Part shown: one piece after another, positions 1 to 7,382 of the stretch
Position numbering within the stretch: position 1 is the stretch's first letter
Layout: every line of letters begins with the position of its first letter
IMG/VR virus record: IMGVR_UViG_3300050821_002498
Span: 1 to 24,313 of that record
Length of the DNA: 24,313 bases
DNA from: a virus
Strand: one strand, 5' to 3'
Position numbers and translations under genes: made by a program
Notes under the pieces: generated by a model
Told to the model about the DNA's origin: nothing
Seen by the model: only the letters and a program-made list of their open reading frames with translations
The model's database searches: none

Positions 1-310
1 CCCAGGTGACGGAGCCGTCCGGGCCGATCTGCGACCAGCGGCAGACCAGCGTCTCCCCGCTCCGGTTGTTCTGCAGGACGTCGCCGACGGACACCGGCGC
101 GAACCCGGTCACGATCGTGACCGGCACCTGGTTCGGCGCGGCGGCGAGCTGCCCGCTCATTGCCCCGGCGGGCGAGATCACCGCCGACCCGGCCTGCGCG
201 CTGGCCGGCCCGAACAGCGACAGCGACAGCCCGGCGACCGGGTCGAGGGCGGTGACCTGGCCGATGAACAGGAACTCGTTGCCGACGGCCAGGTCGGCGA
301 GGGTGGTCAC
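1..310 (-). CDS. Partial tail-region protein, runs off the left edge
   Basis: The minus-strand frame opens with GTG at 310, one base after the stop of the preceding gene (312-314), and stays open through 103 codons to the window edge. The visible part begins VTTLADLAVGNEFLFIG and is rich in Gly, Ala, Val and Ser with alternating hydrophobic residues, suggesting a beta-rich structural protein. No named family is recognised. Its place as the last visible gene after the tape measure and tail-tip genes suggests a minor tail or fibre-associated protein, but that is inference from position. The C-terminus lies outside the window. Confidence 0.7.
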   Translation of the reverse strand, partial: MTTLADLAVGNEFLFIGQVTALDPVAGLSLSLFGPASAQAGSAVISPAGAMSGQLAAAPNQVPVTIVTGFAPVSVGDVLQNNRSGETLVCRWSQIGPDGSVTW

Positions 311-311
311 G

Positions 312-812
312 TCAGCCGATCCGGCGGAGGGCCATATACGAGCCGGTGAAGATGATCGTGTCGGTTGCGGACGACGTGTTCTGCGCCCAGGTCAGCGCGA
401 AGCTCCCCGCCGTCGCCGCGGTGGCGAGGGTACCGGTGAACGACACGTTCCTGATGATGCCCGAGCCGCTGGTGCTGAAGGAGAACGGCTGCGCGGTGGA
501 CTGCAGCGCGGTCGACGCCTGGTCGTTGCCGGCCACGTTGTAGCCGTTCCCCGACAGGTTGAATATCGTGCCGGACGGGATGTTCCACTGGATTTTCAGG
601 TCCGCGGGCGAGGCCGCCCCGCTGTAGATCAGGTAGCCGTCGACCTGGTAGACCACGCTGGCGTCGACGGGCACCGTCAGCTGCGAGTCAGCCGCCAGGG
701 TGGTGTTGCTGCGGTGCTCGGCGGAGGTCTTGTACGCGACCCGGGGAACGAACCAGGTGTTCACGTCGGCCGCGGCGAGGACCTCGCCAACTGTCCAGGT
801 GGGTACTGGCAC
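312..812 (-). CDS. Tail-fibre-like structural protein, 166 aa
   Basis: This 166-residue protein starts at GTG 812 with an AGGAGA Shine-Dalgarno about nine bases upstream. It begins PVPTWTVGEVLAAADVNTW, an N-terminal signature I associate with small actinophage tail-fibre or baseplate-attached proteins. The rest is rich in Ser, Thr, Ala and Gly with alternating hydrophobic residues, consistent with a beta-sandwich. No catalytic motif is seen. It follows the large tail-tip gene with 17 bases between them and precedes the partial gene at the left edge by one base, so all three are probably translated from one message. A receptor-contacting or decoration role fits but is inferred from position and composition. 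Confidence 0.75.
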   Translation of the reverse strand: MPVPTWTVGEVLAAADVNTWFVPRVAYKTSAEHRSNTTLAADSQLTVPVDASVVYQVDGYLIYSGAASPADLKIQWNIPSGTIFNLSGNGYNVAGNDQASTALQSTAQPFSFSTSGSGIIRNVSFTGTLATAATAGSFALTWAQNTSSATDTIIFTGSYMALRRIG

Positions 813-829
813 CGGTCACTCTCCTGTCA

Positions 830-2950
830 TCAGAACGTGAGCGCATTGGCGTCGAGCTGGCCGGTGGTGGGGTTGTCCAGGGTGAGGAAGCTGCCGTACT
901 TGACGCAGTCCTGGAGCGAAAACGTCGTCAGCCACGCCGAGGTGACCGAGTCCCACGTGTGGGTGATCCCGGCTATAAAACAATCCTTGCTGACCGGCGA
1001 GGCGACGCCGGCGGGGCGCACCCACACCTCGATGCGGTCGCCGATCTCGCGGCCGAGAACCTGCGGCCACAGGTTCGCCGGGTCGGCGGCCGGGTCGACC
1101 TGCAGGGACTCGAAGCGGTCCTCGCCGCCCTTGGACACGTACAGCACCCACTGCGCCCAGGCCAGCGCGTCCGGGTCGCCTTGGAGGATCAGGTCGGAGC
1201 GGGCGTAGGAGCGGGGGAACAGGTACTTCGCGATGGACGCGGCGTCCTGCGCCTCCTGCAGGTTGCCCCCCACGTGGGTCGCCTGGATGTCGTTCGCGAT
1301 CGTCGTGTCGTCGGACGCGCGCCCGATCGCGGCGCAGGCCAGCTCGGTGCCCGCCGCGTGCACCGTGCCGGGCAGGTCCCCGAACACCGCCTGCACCGTG
1401 TTGGAGCGGGCCTCGGACAGGATCTGCTGGCGCCCCCTGAACGTCACCGCCCCGGCGCCGTTCACGTACAGCTGCCCGATCTCGGAGTCCGTCGCGATCT
1501 GCATGAGGTTGAGGGCGGTGTCGCCCAGGCTCGTGCCCTGCAGGGTGCTGCTGCCGGGCCCGACCGCGGTGTACTCCGCTGAGGTCCACCACCCGGCGCG
1601 GGTGAGGATGTCGCGGATCCGCGCCCCCGAAGTCGCCCCGACGCCCTCCGGGGAGCCGAGCGCGGGCAGCGTGATCCCGGCCAGCACCTTGAACGCGTCG
1701 GTGGCGGGCAGCGTCAGTTCCGCGTACCCGCCGGCATAGGTGACCTGCGCGGGCATCCACCCGTCGGCGTACCCGGAGTACAGCGCGTAGGTGACCCCGG
1801 CGAACACCGCCCGGATCCGGACCGGGACCATCGGCAGCAGTTCCGTCGCGCCGCCGGTCACGTAGGGGCCGGCGAGGTTGTCCGGGTCGAAGCTGCCGTC
1901 GGAGTTGTCGAGCAGGATGCTGGCGGTGCCCGCCTGGTAGTTCCACAGCGGGCCGGCCAGCCTGGTGCTGGGCCGCGTGACGGAGAAGCTGATCACCTTC
2001 GGGGAGACGGCGCTCCAGGTGATCCCGCCGCCCAGCGTGGCCGTGTCGAGCAGCCCCAGTACCGGGTCGTCAAGGATCAGGACGGTGCTGACCTGGACGG
2101 GCGTCGTCGTGGCCAGCCCGGCTTCGACGATGATCTGCGGCAGGACCAGCACGATCGGCGTAGGGGGCGGCGGCGGTACCGGGACGGTGACCGTCCCTGT
2201 GATTGCCAGCGCGCCGGAGGCAGACGGTGCCGCCGCTGCGGCGCCGGCCGTCCCGGTGACGGACAGTGCGCCGGATGCGGTAGTGCCGCCTGCCGGGTTC
2301 AGCGTGACGACGGCAGCGTTGTAGAAAGCGGACGGGGAGAACGTGCCCGCGTAGGCCGCCGCGCCGGTCGCAGACCGGATCTGGTAGCCGGACATGAAAT
2401 CGCTCGCGGTGCCGGCCGGGGTGACCTGGGCGATGTTGGTCCACGGGCTGGCCGGCCCGGTGACCGTCGTGGTGTCGGTGGAGACCAGGCCGACCCACAG
2501 CTCGACGGCGTTCGCCGTGGTGGCCGTCGAGGTCGAGGAGAAGGACGTGCCGTTCGCCCCTGTGGCCGATGCCGCGCTCTTGTCCAGCAGCGCGGCGTTG
2601 GTGGCCGCTAGGCCGCTGAACTCGTAGACGGACGCCATGTAGCGGGGGCTCGTCACACTGGAGAAGGTGATGACGACCGACGTCTGCCCGCCTGCGCAGT
2701 TCGGGTCAGTCCAGAACGCCGAGATGGACTCGTCCGTCGCGCCGCCGGTCGCGAAGAGCGACGCGAAGTTGTCCGCCGAGCCGCCGATCGTGACGCCGCT
2801 GACGGCAGGGTTAACGGTCGAGGCGTTGTGAGTGGTGATGACCACGACCAGGCAGTTCCCCGCCGTGGTCGCGCTGCCCAGGGTGAGTGTCAGCGTGGTG
2901 CCGGCGGTGCCCGAGTTGCTTACCGGCGCCTGGACTAGGGAGATCGTCAC
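830..2950 (-). CDS. Minor tail protein: N-terminal beta domain, Ala repeats, tail-tip (Dit/Tal-like) region
   Basis: The 706-residue protein starts at GTG 2950, two bases after the tape-measure stop. Residues 1 to about 220 form a Ser/Thr/Gly-rich beta domain. Residues about 225-254 hold two copies of an 18-residue Ala-rich repeat (SGALSVTGTAG type), followed by a proline linker (VPVPPPPPTP). Residues about 266-706 resemble the actinophage minor tail protein placed right after the tape measure, with features such as ASILLDNSDGSFDPDNLAGP and VRIRAVFAGVTYALYSGY. In siphoviruses this position is usually held by distal-tail or tail-hub proteins, so a tail-tip role is likely. The repeats match those of the protein at 10274-12016, which is unusual for genes about 7 kb apart. 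The extension to 3517 in this frame is discarded because it overlaps the tape measure. Confidence 0.82.
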   Translation of the reverse strand: MTISLVQAPVSNSGTAGTTLTLTLGSATTAGNCLVVVITTHNASTVNPAVSGVTIGGSADNFASLFATGGATDESISAFWTDPNCAGGQTSVVITFSSVTSPRYMASVYEFSGLAATNAALLDKSAASATGANGTSFSSTSTATTANAVELWVGLVSTDTTTVTGPASPWTNIAQVTPAGTASDFMSGYQIRSATGAAAYAGTFSPSAFYNAAVVTLNPAGGTTASGALSVTGTAGAAAAAPSASGALAITGTVTVPVPPPPPTPIVLVLPQIIVEAGLATTTPVQVSTVLILDDPVLGLLDTATLGGGITWSAVSPKVISFSVTRPSTRLAGPLWNYQAGTASILLDNSDGSFDPDNLAGPYVTGGATELLPMVPVRIRAVFAGVTYALYSGYADGWMPAQVTYAGGYAELTLPATDAFKVLAGITLPALGSPEGVGATSGARIRDILTRAGWWTSAEYTAVGPGSSTLQGTSLGDTALNLMQIATDSEIGQLYVNGAGAVTFRGRQQILSEARSNTVQAVFGDLPGTVHAAGTELACAAIGRASDDTTIANDIQATHVGGNLQEAQDAASIAKYLFPRSYARSDLILQGDPDALAWAQWVLYVSKGGEDRFESLQVDPAADPANLWPQVLGREIGDRIEVWVRPAGVASPVSKDCFIAGITHTWDSVTSAWLTTFSLQDCVKYGSFLTLDNPTTGQLDANALTF
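2187..2278 (-). repeat. Two Ala-rich 18-residue repeat units inside the tail-tip gene
   Basis: This stretch encodes two tandem units (SGALSVTGTAG..., SGALAITGTVT...) followed by a proline-rich linker. The units match the consensus of the 15-copy array at 10397-11227. Confidence 0.8.
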
Positions 2951-2952
2951 GG

Positions 2953-5900
2953 CTAACGCGGTGCCGTCCCCGGCGGGTACAGGCGGCCGCCGGTCTTCGT
3001 GTGAGCGAGCAGCAGCTGCGCGACCTCGCGGCCGGCCTCGCGCGGGTTCACCGTATGCGGCACGTTCACGGTCACGTGGTAGTGCACGTCGCCGCCCTTC
3101 CCGATGCGGCTGGCGGGGATGACGGGCTCCGGGACGCCGGTGCCGTTGTAGGCCAGCGACAGGCCGGGCGGCAGGTAGCCGCCGCTGTCGTAGCCGTGGC
3201 CCGACCCGATGCCCATCCCGCCGGTCATCAGCGTCGGCCCGTAGCGGAGCTCGCCGTAGTGCAGCGCCGCCGCGATGTTCGCCAGCGGGTCGTAAATGTT
3301 GCCCGAGGTGCCCGGCACGTGGAACGCGGCGAACGTCGACCCGATGACCTGCATCAGCCCTCTGGACGGGTCGTGCAGCACCGTGGCGTTGAAGTCGCTC
3401 AGGTTGATGGCCTGCGGGTTGCCGCCGGATTCCGTCTGCATCTGGTACAGCACCCTCGGGACGAGGCTCAGCGACAGGCCGAGCATCGCCAGCGCCTGGT
3501 CCACGACGGGCGTCCACCGCGCGACCCCGCTGCCCACGCCCGGCGCCGCCTCCGCGGCCGCCGCCTTGCCGGCCAGCGCCAGGAAAGCGCTCAGCAGCGC
3601 CCCGGCCCCGCTGTTCGCCGCCCCCCTGATGAACGCCGTTTCCCTGCCGGCCGCCCAGCCGGGCGCTGCCGCCATGCCCGCCGGCACGAGGCCGCCGGCC
3701 GCGAAACCGGGGATCCTGCCGCGCAGGTGGTCGACGGCGCCGGCGTCCACCATGTGCTTGGGGACCATCACCTCGCCGGGCATCGCCGCCAGCAGGACGC
3801 TGTCCTTGCCGGGGATGCCCCCGGTGATCATGCCGCCGGACGCGACGAACGTCAGGCTCCCCAGCTTCTGGGTCTTCATCCCGAGGATGTTCTCCGTCGC
3901 GGTGATCGACCCGGAGCCGCTGCCGACCACGTTCACCCGCGGGGTGGCCACCATCCCGTTGATCGTCTTGATCTGCTGCGCGGTCAGTCCCAGTTTGGCC
4001 AGCACCGCGTCAATGTGCGCCGTGTCCGAGCGCGGCTTCGCGATCAGCTCGTTAACGCCCGCGATCTGCGGCGGCGTCAGGCCGATCCGCTTCAGCAGCG
4101 CGTCGACGTTGCTGGTGTCCGAGTGCGGCTTCACGATCAGCTTGTTGACTGCGAGGATGTCGCTCTGGGTACCGCCCAGCTGGTAGATCAGGGCATCGAT
4201 CGCGCCGACGTTCGCGCCGGGCTTGGCCACCAGCTTGTTGATCTGGCCGATCGACAGCTGGGTGAAGCCCAGCTCCTTGAGCAGCCCGTCCAGGGCGGTG
4301 GTGTTCACCGATATCTTCAGTGACGTGTTCGTCCCGGTCCCGGCGAGCACCGCGGGGAGTCCCGCCGCCTGCCGCAGCCCGGCCCCGCCCGCGCTGCTCG
4401 CGCCGGCCACGCCCGTGCTGAACAAGTTGCTGAACTGCTTCTCGGCGAGGTAACCGCCGATCTGGGCGGCAATCGCCAGCCCGATCAGCGTGCCGATCGC
4501 CGGGGCTGCCGCCTTTTCCGCGACCGCCGCCGCGCCGCCGGCTGCCGTACCGCCCGCCGCCTCGCCCGCGCCGACCTCGGCCCCGGCCGCGGCGCCCCCG
4601 GTCCCCATGGCCGCCCGGATCTCCGCCGCGGCCGACGCGCCGCCCGCCGTCATCGCGGCCTGCATCTCGGCCGCCGCTGCCGTCCCGCTGCCGATGCTGA
4701 TGACGCCGCCCGTCAGCCACGACGCGACCTTGCCCGTGAACTTCACCCCGACGGAGAACACGCCGAGCTTGTTCAGCGTCAGCATCACCCCGGCCACCTC
4801 GAGCAGCGGCTTGGCGATCGCCGGCGGAAGCTTCGCGACCAGCCCGAAGAAATCGGACATGATCTTCAGCTCGGTGATGCCGCCCGCGGTCAGCCCCGGC
4901 GCCAGCGCCTGCAGCGCCAGGCCGATGTTCTTCAGCAGCCCCCCGACGACCGGCCCGTTAGCGCGGAACCAGTCCATGAACTTGGTGATGTCCTGCGACG
5001 CCTTCGCGGACTGGCTCCAGTTCAGGACTTTCTGGCCGAGGTCACCGACGCCGTTGGACGCCATGGTGATCAGCGGGGTGAACTTGGGCAGCAGGATGAC
5101 GAACGAGTCGAAGAAGTCGATGAGCGCGCTGCCCCCGGTCAGCACCGCGTACGAGCCCTGGTTGGCGATGAAGTTGCGGAACGTGATAAACGGCGGGGAC
5201 GTGACCACGTTGTTCATCATGGTCCCGAGGTCGCCGATGACCGGCGCGACCTTGGCGATGATGGGGGCGAGGTCCCCCGTCAGGCTCGTGACGGACTGGA
5301 GCCACGGCTGCAGCGCCCCGGCCACGACAGGGGTCTCCGCGGCCTTCACGTTCTGCCAGGCGTTCGCCATGTTGCCCAGCTGCTTGGACAGGGCGATCTG
5401 CTGCGGCGACAGCTCAACGTACGCCTTGCTGATCGCCTGCGACTCGGCGAGGCGGTCCGCCGCGAAGCCCTTCTGCTCGGCGGCGTACGCGGCGTTGCGC
5501 TGCGCCTGCGTCTTCGCCGTCGACATCGCGATCTGGTACTGGGCGGTGGTCTTCTGCACGGACAGCGTGTAGTTGTTCTGCGCGGTGTTGACGGCCTGCT
5601 CGGCCTTGAGCGCGTCGGCGAGGACCGGCTTGGCGACAGCGCCGAACGCCGCCAGGGCGGCGCCCCCCGCGACAACTGCGCCGGACAGGCCGACCGCCGC
5701 GCCGGCGGCCACCCCGGTCAGGGTGCCGGCCGCCGGAAGGAGCCCGATCGCCGGGCCCAGCCACGCCGGGCCGCCCCCGCTCTTCATGCTGTTCGCGAAC
5801 TTCTGCAGGGCCGAGTCGTCGACCTTGACCTTGACGGTCGCCGTCCGGTCCTTCGTCGCCTCGGCCATCTCCGCGCGGAAGATCCTCAGCTTCTCCGACG

Positions 5901-6048
5901 CCGCCGCACTGTCGATCTTCAGGGCGAACCCGTCGCCGAAGATCTTCTTGAGGTGCTCGGCCTTGGCGTCGATCGCGTCGATCTTCGCCTTCGACGCCTC
6001 GGCGTTCTTCACGCCGATGTCGATCTCGATCGACTTGACGACGGCCAT
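2953..6048 (-). CDS. Tape measure protein with lytic transglycosylase-like domain
   Basis: The 1031-residue protein sets tail length and probably helps DNA entry. It starts at ATG 6048 behind a strong GGGAGGTGA Shine-Dalgarno. The N-terminal part is charged and helical. Residues about 90-145 are long, hydrophobic and Gly/Ala-rich, as in tape measures. Residues about 577-700 contain four 31-residue repeats. Near residue 870 is a transglycosylase-like segment (QMQTESGGNPQAINL, then SRGLMQVIGSTF), whose Glu fits the catalytic acid of soluble lytic transglycosylase folds. The C-terminal YDSGGYLPPGLSLAYNGTG pattern is typical of actinophage tape measures. The extreme C-terminus carries NPREAGREVAQLLLAH, which recurs in the maturation protease. 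It follows the G/G-T chaperone genes, the standard order. Confidence 0.95.
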   Translation of the reverse strand: MAVVKSIEIDIGVKNAEASKAKIDAIDAKAEHLKKIFGDGFALKIDSAAASEKLRIFRAEMAEATKDRTATVKVKVDDSALQKFANSMKSGGGPAWLGPAIGLLPAAGTLTGVAAGAAVGLSGAVVAGGAALAAFGAVAKPVLADALKAEQAVNTAQNNYTLSVQKTTAQYQIAMSTAKTQAQRNAAYAAEQKGFAADRLAESQAISKAYVELSPQQIALSKQLGNMANAWQNVKAAETPVVAGALQPWLQSVTSLTGDLAPIIAKVAPVIGDLGTMMNNVVTSPPFITFRNFIANQGSYAVLTGGSALIDFFDSFVILLPKFTPLITMASNGVGDLGQKVLNWSQSAKASQDITKFMDWFRANGPVVGGLLKNIGLALQALAPGLTAGGITELKIMSDFFGLVAKLPPAIAKPLLEVAGVMLTLNKLGVFSVGVKFTGKVASWLTGGVISIGSGTAAAAEMQAAMTAGGASAAAEIRAAMGTGGAAAGAEVGAGEAAGGTAAGGAAAVAEKAAAPAIGTLIGLAIAAQIGGYLAEKQFSNLFSTGVAGASSAGGAGLRQAAGLPAVLAGTGTNTSLKISVNTTALDGLLKELGFTQLSIGQINKLVAKPGANVGAIDALIYQLGGTQSDILAVNKLIVKPHSDTSNVDALLKRIGLTPPQIAGVNELIAKPRSDTAHIDAVLAKLGLTAQQIKTINGMVATPRVNVVGSGSGSITATENILGMKTQKLGSLTFVASGGMITGGIPGKDSVLLAAMPGEVMVPKHMVDAGAVDHLRGRIPGFAAGGLVPAGMAAAPGWAAGRETAFIRGAANSGAGALLSAFLALAGKAAAAEAAPGVGSGVARWTPVVDQALAMLGLSLSLVPRVLYQMQTESGGNPQAINLSDFNATVLHDPSRGLMQVIGSTFAAFHVPGTSGNIYDPLANIAAALHYGELRYGPTLMTGGMGIGSGHGYDSGGYLPPGLSLAYNGTGVPEPVIPASRIGKGGDVHYHVTVNVPHTVNPREAGREVAQLLLAHTKTGGRLYPPGTAPR
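3935..4320 (-). repeat. Four tandem 31-residue repeats in the tape measure
   Basis: Four consecutive 31-residue units (93 nt each) share a pattern of roughly (I/V/L)DALLxxLGLT followed by QIxxVNxLIxKP. They begin at LDGLL, IDALI, VDALL and IDAVL. Units two and three share KPHSDTS/KPRSDTA, and unit four ends in a diverged ATPRVNV. Confidence 0.85.
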
Positions 6049-6051
6049 GAC

Positions 6052-6231
6052 TCACCTCCCGTCGTGTGCGGCCTGCTGCGCGGTGCTGCGGTTCTCGGCG
6101 TCGATGGCGTCAGTCAGCTGCGCGAAGTCGCGCAGGCCCAGCCGGCCGACCTGCTCGGGCGGGATGTTCCACTGGGCCAGCGCCACCAGGTACCTGGCGC
6201 GCAGGTGGCTTATCCGCTGAGTGACGATGCG
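6052..6231 (-). CDS. T part of the tail assembly chaperone (G-T), reached by -1 frameshift
   Basis: A minus-strand frame, -1 relative to gene G, encodes RIVTQRISHLRARYLVALAQ... and ends at TGA 6052-6054, four bases before the tape measure ATG. It has 59 codons from the Arg at 6231 and overlaps the end of G, whose stop is at 6210. In most siphoviruses the gene before the tape measure makes a short G product and a frameshifted G-T fusion. The length, position and lack of a good independent start here fit that scheme. The frame stays open somewhat further upstream, so the left boundary of the fusion is approximate. No canonical XXXYYYZ heptamer is obvious; the slip must occur before G's stop, perhaps in the C-rich stretch 6231-6240. 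Confidence 0.7.
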   Translation of the reverse strand, partial: RIVTQRISHLRARYLVALAQWNIPPEQVGRLGLRDFAQLTDAIDAENRSTAQQAAHDGR

Positions 6232-6563
6232 CGGGCGGGCTTGCGGCCGTTCGATGCCGCGACGGTAGGGCGCTCGGCCTCCGCCTTGGCCGCCTCAGCC
6301 GCCATTTCCGCCGCTGCGGCAGTGTTGAACGCCTTCATCAGCTTCGGGTACTTGAAGTTCACCGACGCGATGGGCACGTCCAGGTCACCGCCGTGCAGGA
6401 TCAGCCACGCCAGCACCTGGACGCAAATGGCGCGGCCGGTGGCCAGGCCCTGCTCCCATTCCAGCATCGGCCCGTCGAGGTGCTTCTCGATCTTCAGCGC
6501 CTGGTTGACGTCGAAGTCGTCGATGTCTACCTCGTAGGACTTGCCCTCGTACTCAATGATCAC
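6210..6563 (-). CDS. Tail assembly chaperone G
   Basis: The 117-residue protein starts at GTG 6563, overlapping the previous stop as GTGA. The N-terminus (IIEYEGKSYEVDIDDFDV) and central acidic, amphipathic region resemble the short tail assembly chaperones that coat the tape measure before tail polymerisation. The C-terminal third is Ala/Glu/Lys-rich (AAAAEMAAEAAKAEAERP), then basic, and stops at 6210. A second coding frame overlaps this end and continues to the tape measure, as expected for a G/G-T pair. Assignment rests on position, size and this overlap more than on a sequence motif. Confidence 0.8.
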   Translation of the reverse strand: MIIEYEGKSYEVDIDDFDVNQALKIEKHLDGPMLEWEQGLATGRAICVQVLAWLILHGGDLDVPIASVNFKYPKLMKAFNTAAAAEMAAEAAKAEAERPTVAASNGRKPARASSLSG

Positions 6564-6946
6564 CGGTTGCGGTATCCCATCTGCTTGGCCCAGTCGTCGA
6601 CGATGCCCGCGAAGATGCGGACCACCTCGTCCTGCTTCGCGTCAACGGCCTCGCGCAGGAACGGGCGCACCGGAATCTGAGGTGCCCACGTCCATTTGCT
6701 GCGGGGGCCGCGGGCGTACACCGGGTGCCAGCCGGGCGCCCCGGACGCGCGGCCTTCCATGACGCGCGCCTGCGGTGCCGCGTTGCCGCCCGCCGCGACC
6801 GTGATGCGGGAGCTGCCGCCCTGCAGCCGCACCGACGCCGGCACCCGCCGTGACCAGCGGGCGGACGAGAGCCGCGCGTAGTCGGCGACGGGCTGGGCCG
6901 CCTTGCGGAGCCGGTCCGCGAGGATTGCCCGATCTGCTCCCGGCAT
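6560..6946 (-). CDS. HK97 gp10-like head-tail/tail protein, 128 aa
   Basis: The chosen start is ATG 6946 (MPGADRAILADRLRKAA), behind GGGAGGG; longer frames run back into the oppositely oriented lipoprotein gene. The 128-residue product is basic and begins with an amphipathic helix. A central beta region (RITVAAGG...) is followed by KWTWAPQIPVRPFLREAVDA and a C-terminal helix. This layout, especially the R-P-F-L near the end, resembles the HK97 gp10-like family of tail completion or head-tail joining proteins. In many phages gp10 precedes the tail tube gene, whereas here it follows it, so the exact role is open. The GTGA overlap with chaperone G supports co-translation. Confidence 0.7.
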   Translation of the reverse strand: MPGADRAILADRLRKAAQPVADYARLSSARWSRRVPASVRLQGGSSRITVAAGGNAAPQARVMEGRASGAPGWHPVYARGPRSKWTWAPQIPVRPFLREAVDAKQDEVVRIFAGIVDDWAKQMGYRNR

Positions 6947-6977
6947 GCGCCCTCCCGTGAGTCTCGTAAGGTCCGGC

Positions 6978-7006
6978 TTGACGGCAGTAACTGCCGCCCG
7001 CATGCT
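6978..7006 (+). promoter_or_regulatory. Predicted promoter of the lipoprotein gene (leaderless)
   Basis: TTGACG (6978-6983) and CATGCT (7001-7006) are separated by 17 bases, and the ATG at 7014 lies seven bases after the -10-like box. Transcription would begin at or next to the start codon, and no well-placed Shine-Dalgarno precedes the ATG. The -35 matches consensus well and the -10 poorly. Confidence 0.55.
6982..6996. promoter_or_regulatory. 15-bp perfect palindrome (operator candidate)
   Basis: CGGCAGTAACTGCCG is a perfect inverted repeat with 7-bp arms around one central base. It sits in the spacer between the predicted -35 and -10 of the lipoprotein promoter, where a bound dimeric repressor would block RNA polymerase. 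Confidence 0.6.
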
Positions 7007-7013
7007 GACAGGC

Positions 7014-7382
7014 ATGAAGAAGATGGCCGCGGTAGCGGTGCTCGCTGCTGCCCCGCTCCTCGCGGCGTGCTCGGCCGGCCCGGCGCCACCGCCGCCGCAG
7101 TCGGCCGCGCAGGTCGCCCGGCAGGCCGGCGCAACCGGGTTCACCGACTGCGGCAAGATCCGGAGCGACTCGGGGGCCTGGACCGCCGCGGCCGGCCTCG
7201 CCGCGGACGCGGGCACCGCCTACGTGCACGGCAAGAGAACGGTCATCGCCACGTTCCCGTCATCCGGGCAGCGGGACACCTGGGTGGCGAAAGTGGCCAG
7301 CTTCGGGATAGTGCCGTCGCAGGAAGGCGCTACCTGGGTGCTGTACACCGCCACCGACCAGGCGGCGAAGGGATGCGGCTAA
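7014..7382 (+). CDS. Small secreted lipoprotein (cargo gene)
   Basis: The 122-residue product starts at ATG 7014 with MKK, a hydrophobic stretch and the lipobox LLAAC, placing the lipidated Cys at residue 19. A Pro-rich spacer (PAPPPP) follows, then an exported domain of about 90 residues with two further Cys (46 and 121) that could form a disulphide. It would be anchored on the outer face of the host membrane. No family is recognised. It is opposite in strand to the structural operon, has its own predicted promoter and operator, and its stop overlaps the tail tube stop by two bases. Lipoproteins encoded this way by other phages can block superinfection; that role is possible here but unproven. 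The frame is open upstream to 6903, but that extension precedes the signal peptide and is rejected. Confidence 0.85.
   Translation: MKKMAAVAVLAAAPLLAACSAGPAPPPPQSAAQVARQAGATGFTDCGKIRSDSGAWTAAAGLAADAGTAYVHGKRTVIATFPSSGQRDTWVAKVASFGIVPSQEGATWVLYTATDQAAKGCG

Noticed and set aside
6-1208. 400-codon plus-strand frame at the left edge
   Set aside because: It is antisense to the tail genes and has no recognisable features, Shine-Dalgarno or promoter.
6903-7013. Longer lipoprotein from 6903
   Set aside because: It would precede the MKK signal peptide with Arg-rich residues and would span the predicted promoter.
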